This document shows, in pieces, positions 63,928 to 64,000 of a DNA stretch of 64,000 nucleotides; position 1 is the stretch's first letter; each line of letters opens with the position of its first letter. The translations under genes and the position numbers were made by a program. The DNA lies in assembly GCA_020635205.1 (NCBI GenBank), contig JACKAE010000002.1, forward strand, positions 992,001 to 1,056,000, written 5' to 3'. This DNA is from Ignavibacteria bacterium (GTDB taxonomy: Bacteria; Bacteroidota; Ignavibacteria; OLB7). The notes under the pieces are model-generated. The model made no database searches, had not been told where the DNA came from, and worked only from the letters and a program-made list of their open reading frames with translations.

Positions 63928-64000
63928 ATGAGCGACTACAAACAGTGGGATAGCCCACCAGCAATGGCAATTGAGGCGAACGGAACCTACAAAGCTATCG
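63928..64000 (+). CDS. Peptidyl-prolyl isomerase (cyclophilin type), 5' end only
   Basis: ATG 63928 opens a frame reading MSDYKQWDSPPAMAIE then ANGTYKAI to the window edge. The pattern Y..W..PP.M.I.....Y.A is typical of the N-terminus of cytoplasmic cyclophilin-type peptidyl-prolyl cis-trans isomerases of bacteria. Only 24 codons are visible, so the call rests on this short match. A weak purine stretch precedes the start. Confidence 0.55.
   Translation, partial: MSDYKQWDSPPAMAIEANGTYKAI

Overview
The window looks like part of a chromosome from the Bacteroidota/Chlorobi (FCB) side of the bacterial tree, most like the Kapabacteria/Ignavibacteria group. This placement is an inference and was not tested by a search. 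It rests on ten secreted proteins that end in a type IX secretion system (T9SS) C-terminal sorting domain, on an SBBP beta-propeller protein of the kind common in those groups, on menaquinone synthesis by the futalosine route, and on the rarity of strong Shine-Dalgarno sites. No tRNA, rRNA, CRISPR array, transposase or phage gene was recognised.

Region by region. 0.2-3.4 kb: a fused MqnA-MqnC menaquinone enzyme and two small tandem outer-membrane-like paralogues. 3.6-5.0 kb: a secreted vanadium haloperoxidase/PAP2-type protein on the minus strand. 5.5-10.9 kb: a tightly packed tetrapyrrole/shikimate operon (hemL, an aroK-aroB fusion, aroQ, aroC). It is interrupted between aroQ and aroC by a four-helix-bundle gene enclosed in a long inverted repeat, and followed by a small lipoprotein gene. 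Chorismate from this operon is the substrate of the MqnA half of the first gene. 10.9-13.2 kb: a minus-strand methyltransferase and FAD-oxidase pair. 13.5-24.0 kb: three large T9SS cargo proteins, with a decayed 3' fragment of a second aroC between two of them. 24.0-31.8 kb: GNAT, MFS, PiT-like transporter, HEPN-like protein, oligosaccharide flippase, CPBP protease and TPR protein. 32.2-34.6 kb (minus strand): periplasmic rhodanese, ClpS and a PQQ-dehydrogenase-like lipoprotein. 34.8-41.7 kb: urocanate hydratase overlapping a SLOG-plus-transmembrane (SLATT-like) gene, then a Cfa-type methyltransferase and Uup. 41.9-50.4 kb: two long minus-strand T9SS proteins, an unknown secreted protein and an M90 (MtfA-like) peptidase.

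50.5-58.2 kb is the most unusual part. It is a head-to-tail array of four FG-GAP/T9SS paralogues of 568-576 residues, separated by identical-length 148-bp spacers. Each has the same signal peptide and C-terminus but a different N-proximal domain, of two classes that alternate along the array. Before the array lies a short relic resembling the N-terminus of the 1752-residue T9SS protein encoded just after it. Both the relic and that large gene carry the same MITE-like intergenic repeat, which in the large gene has become part of the coding sequence. The window ends with a 7-mer and an 8-mer tandem array of opposing sequence polarity and the first codons of a cyclophilin-type peptidyl-prolyl isomerase gene.

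Functionally, the window mixes core metabolism (haem, chorismate, menaquinone) with a large investment in cell-surface or secreted proteins. The surface genes carry most of the evidence for duplication and recombination.
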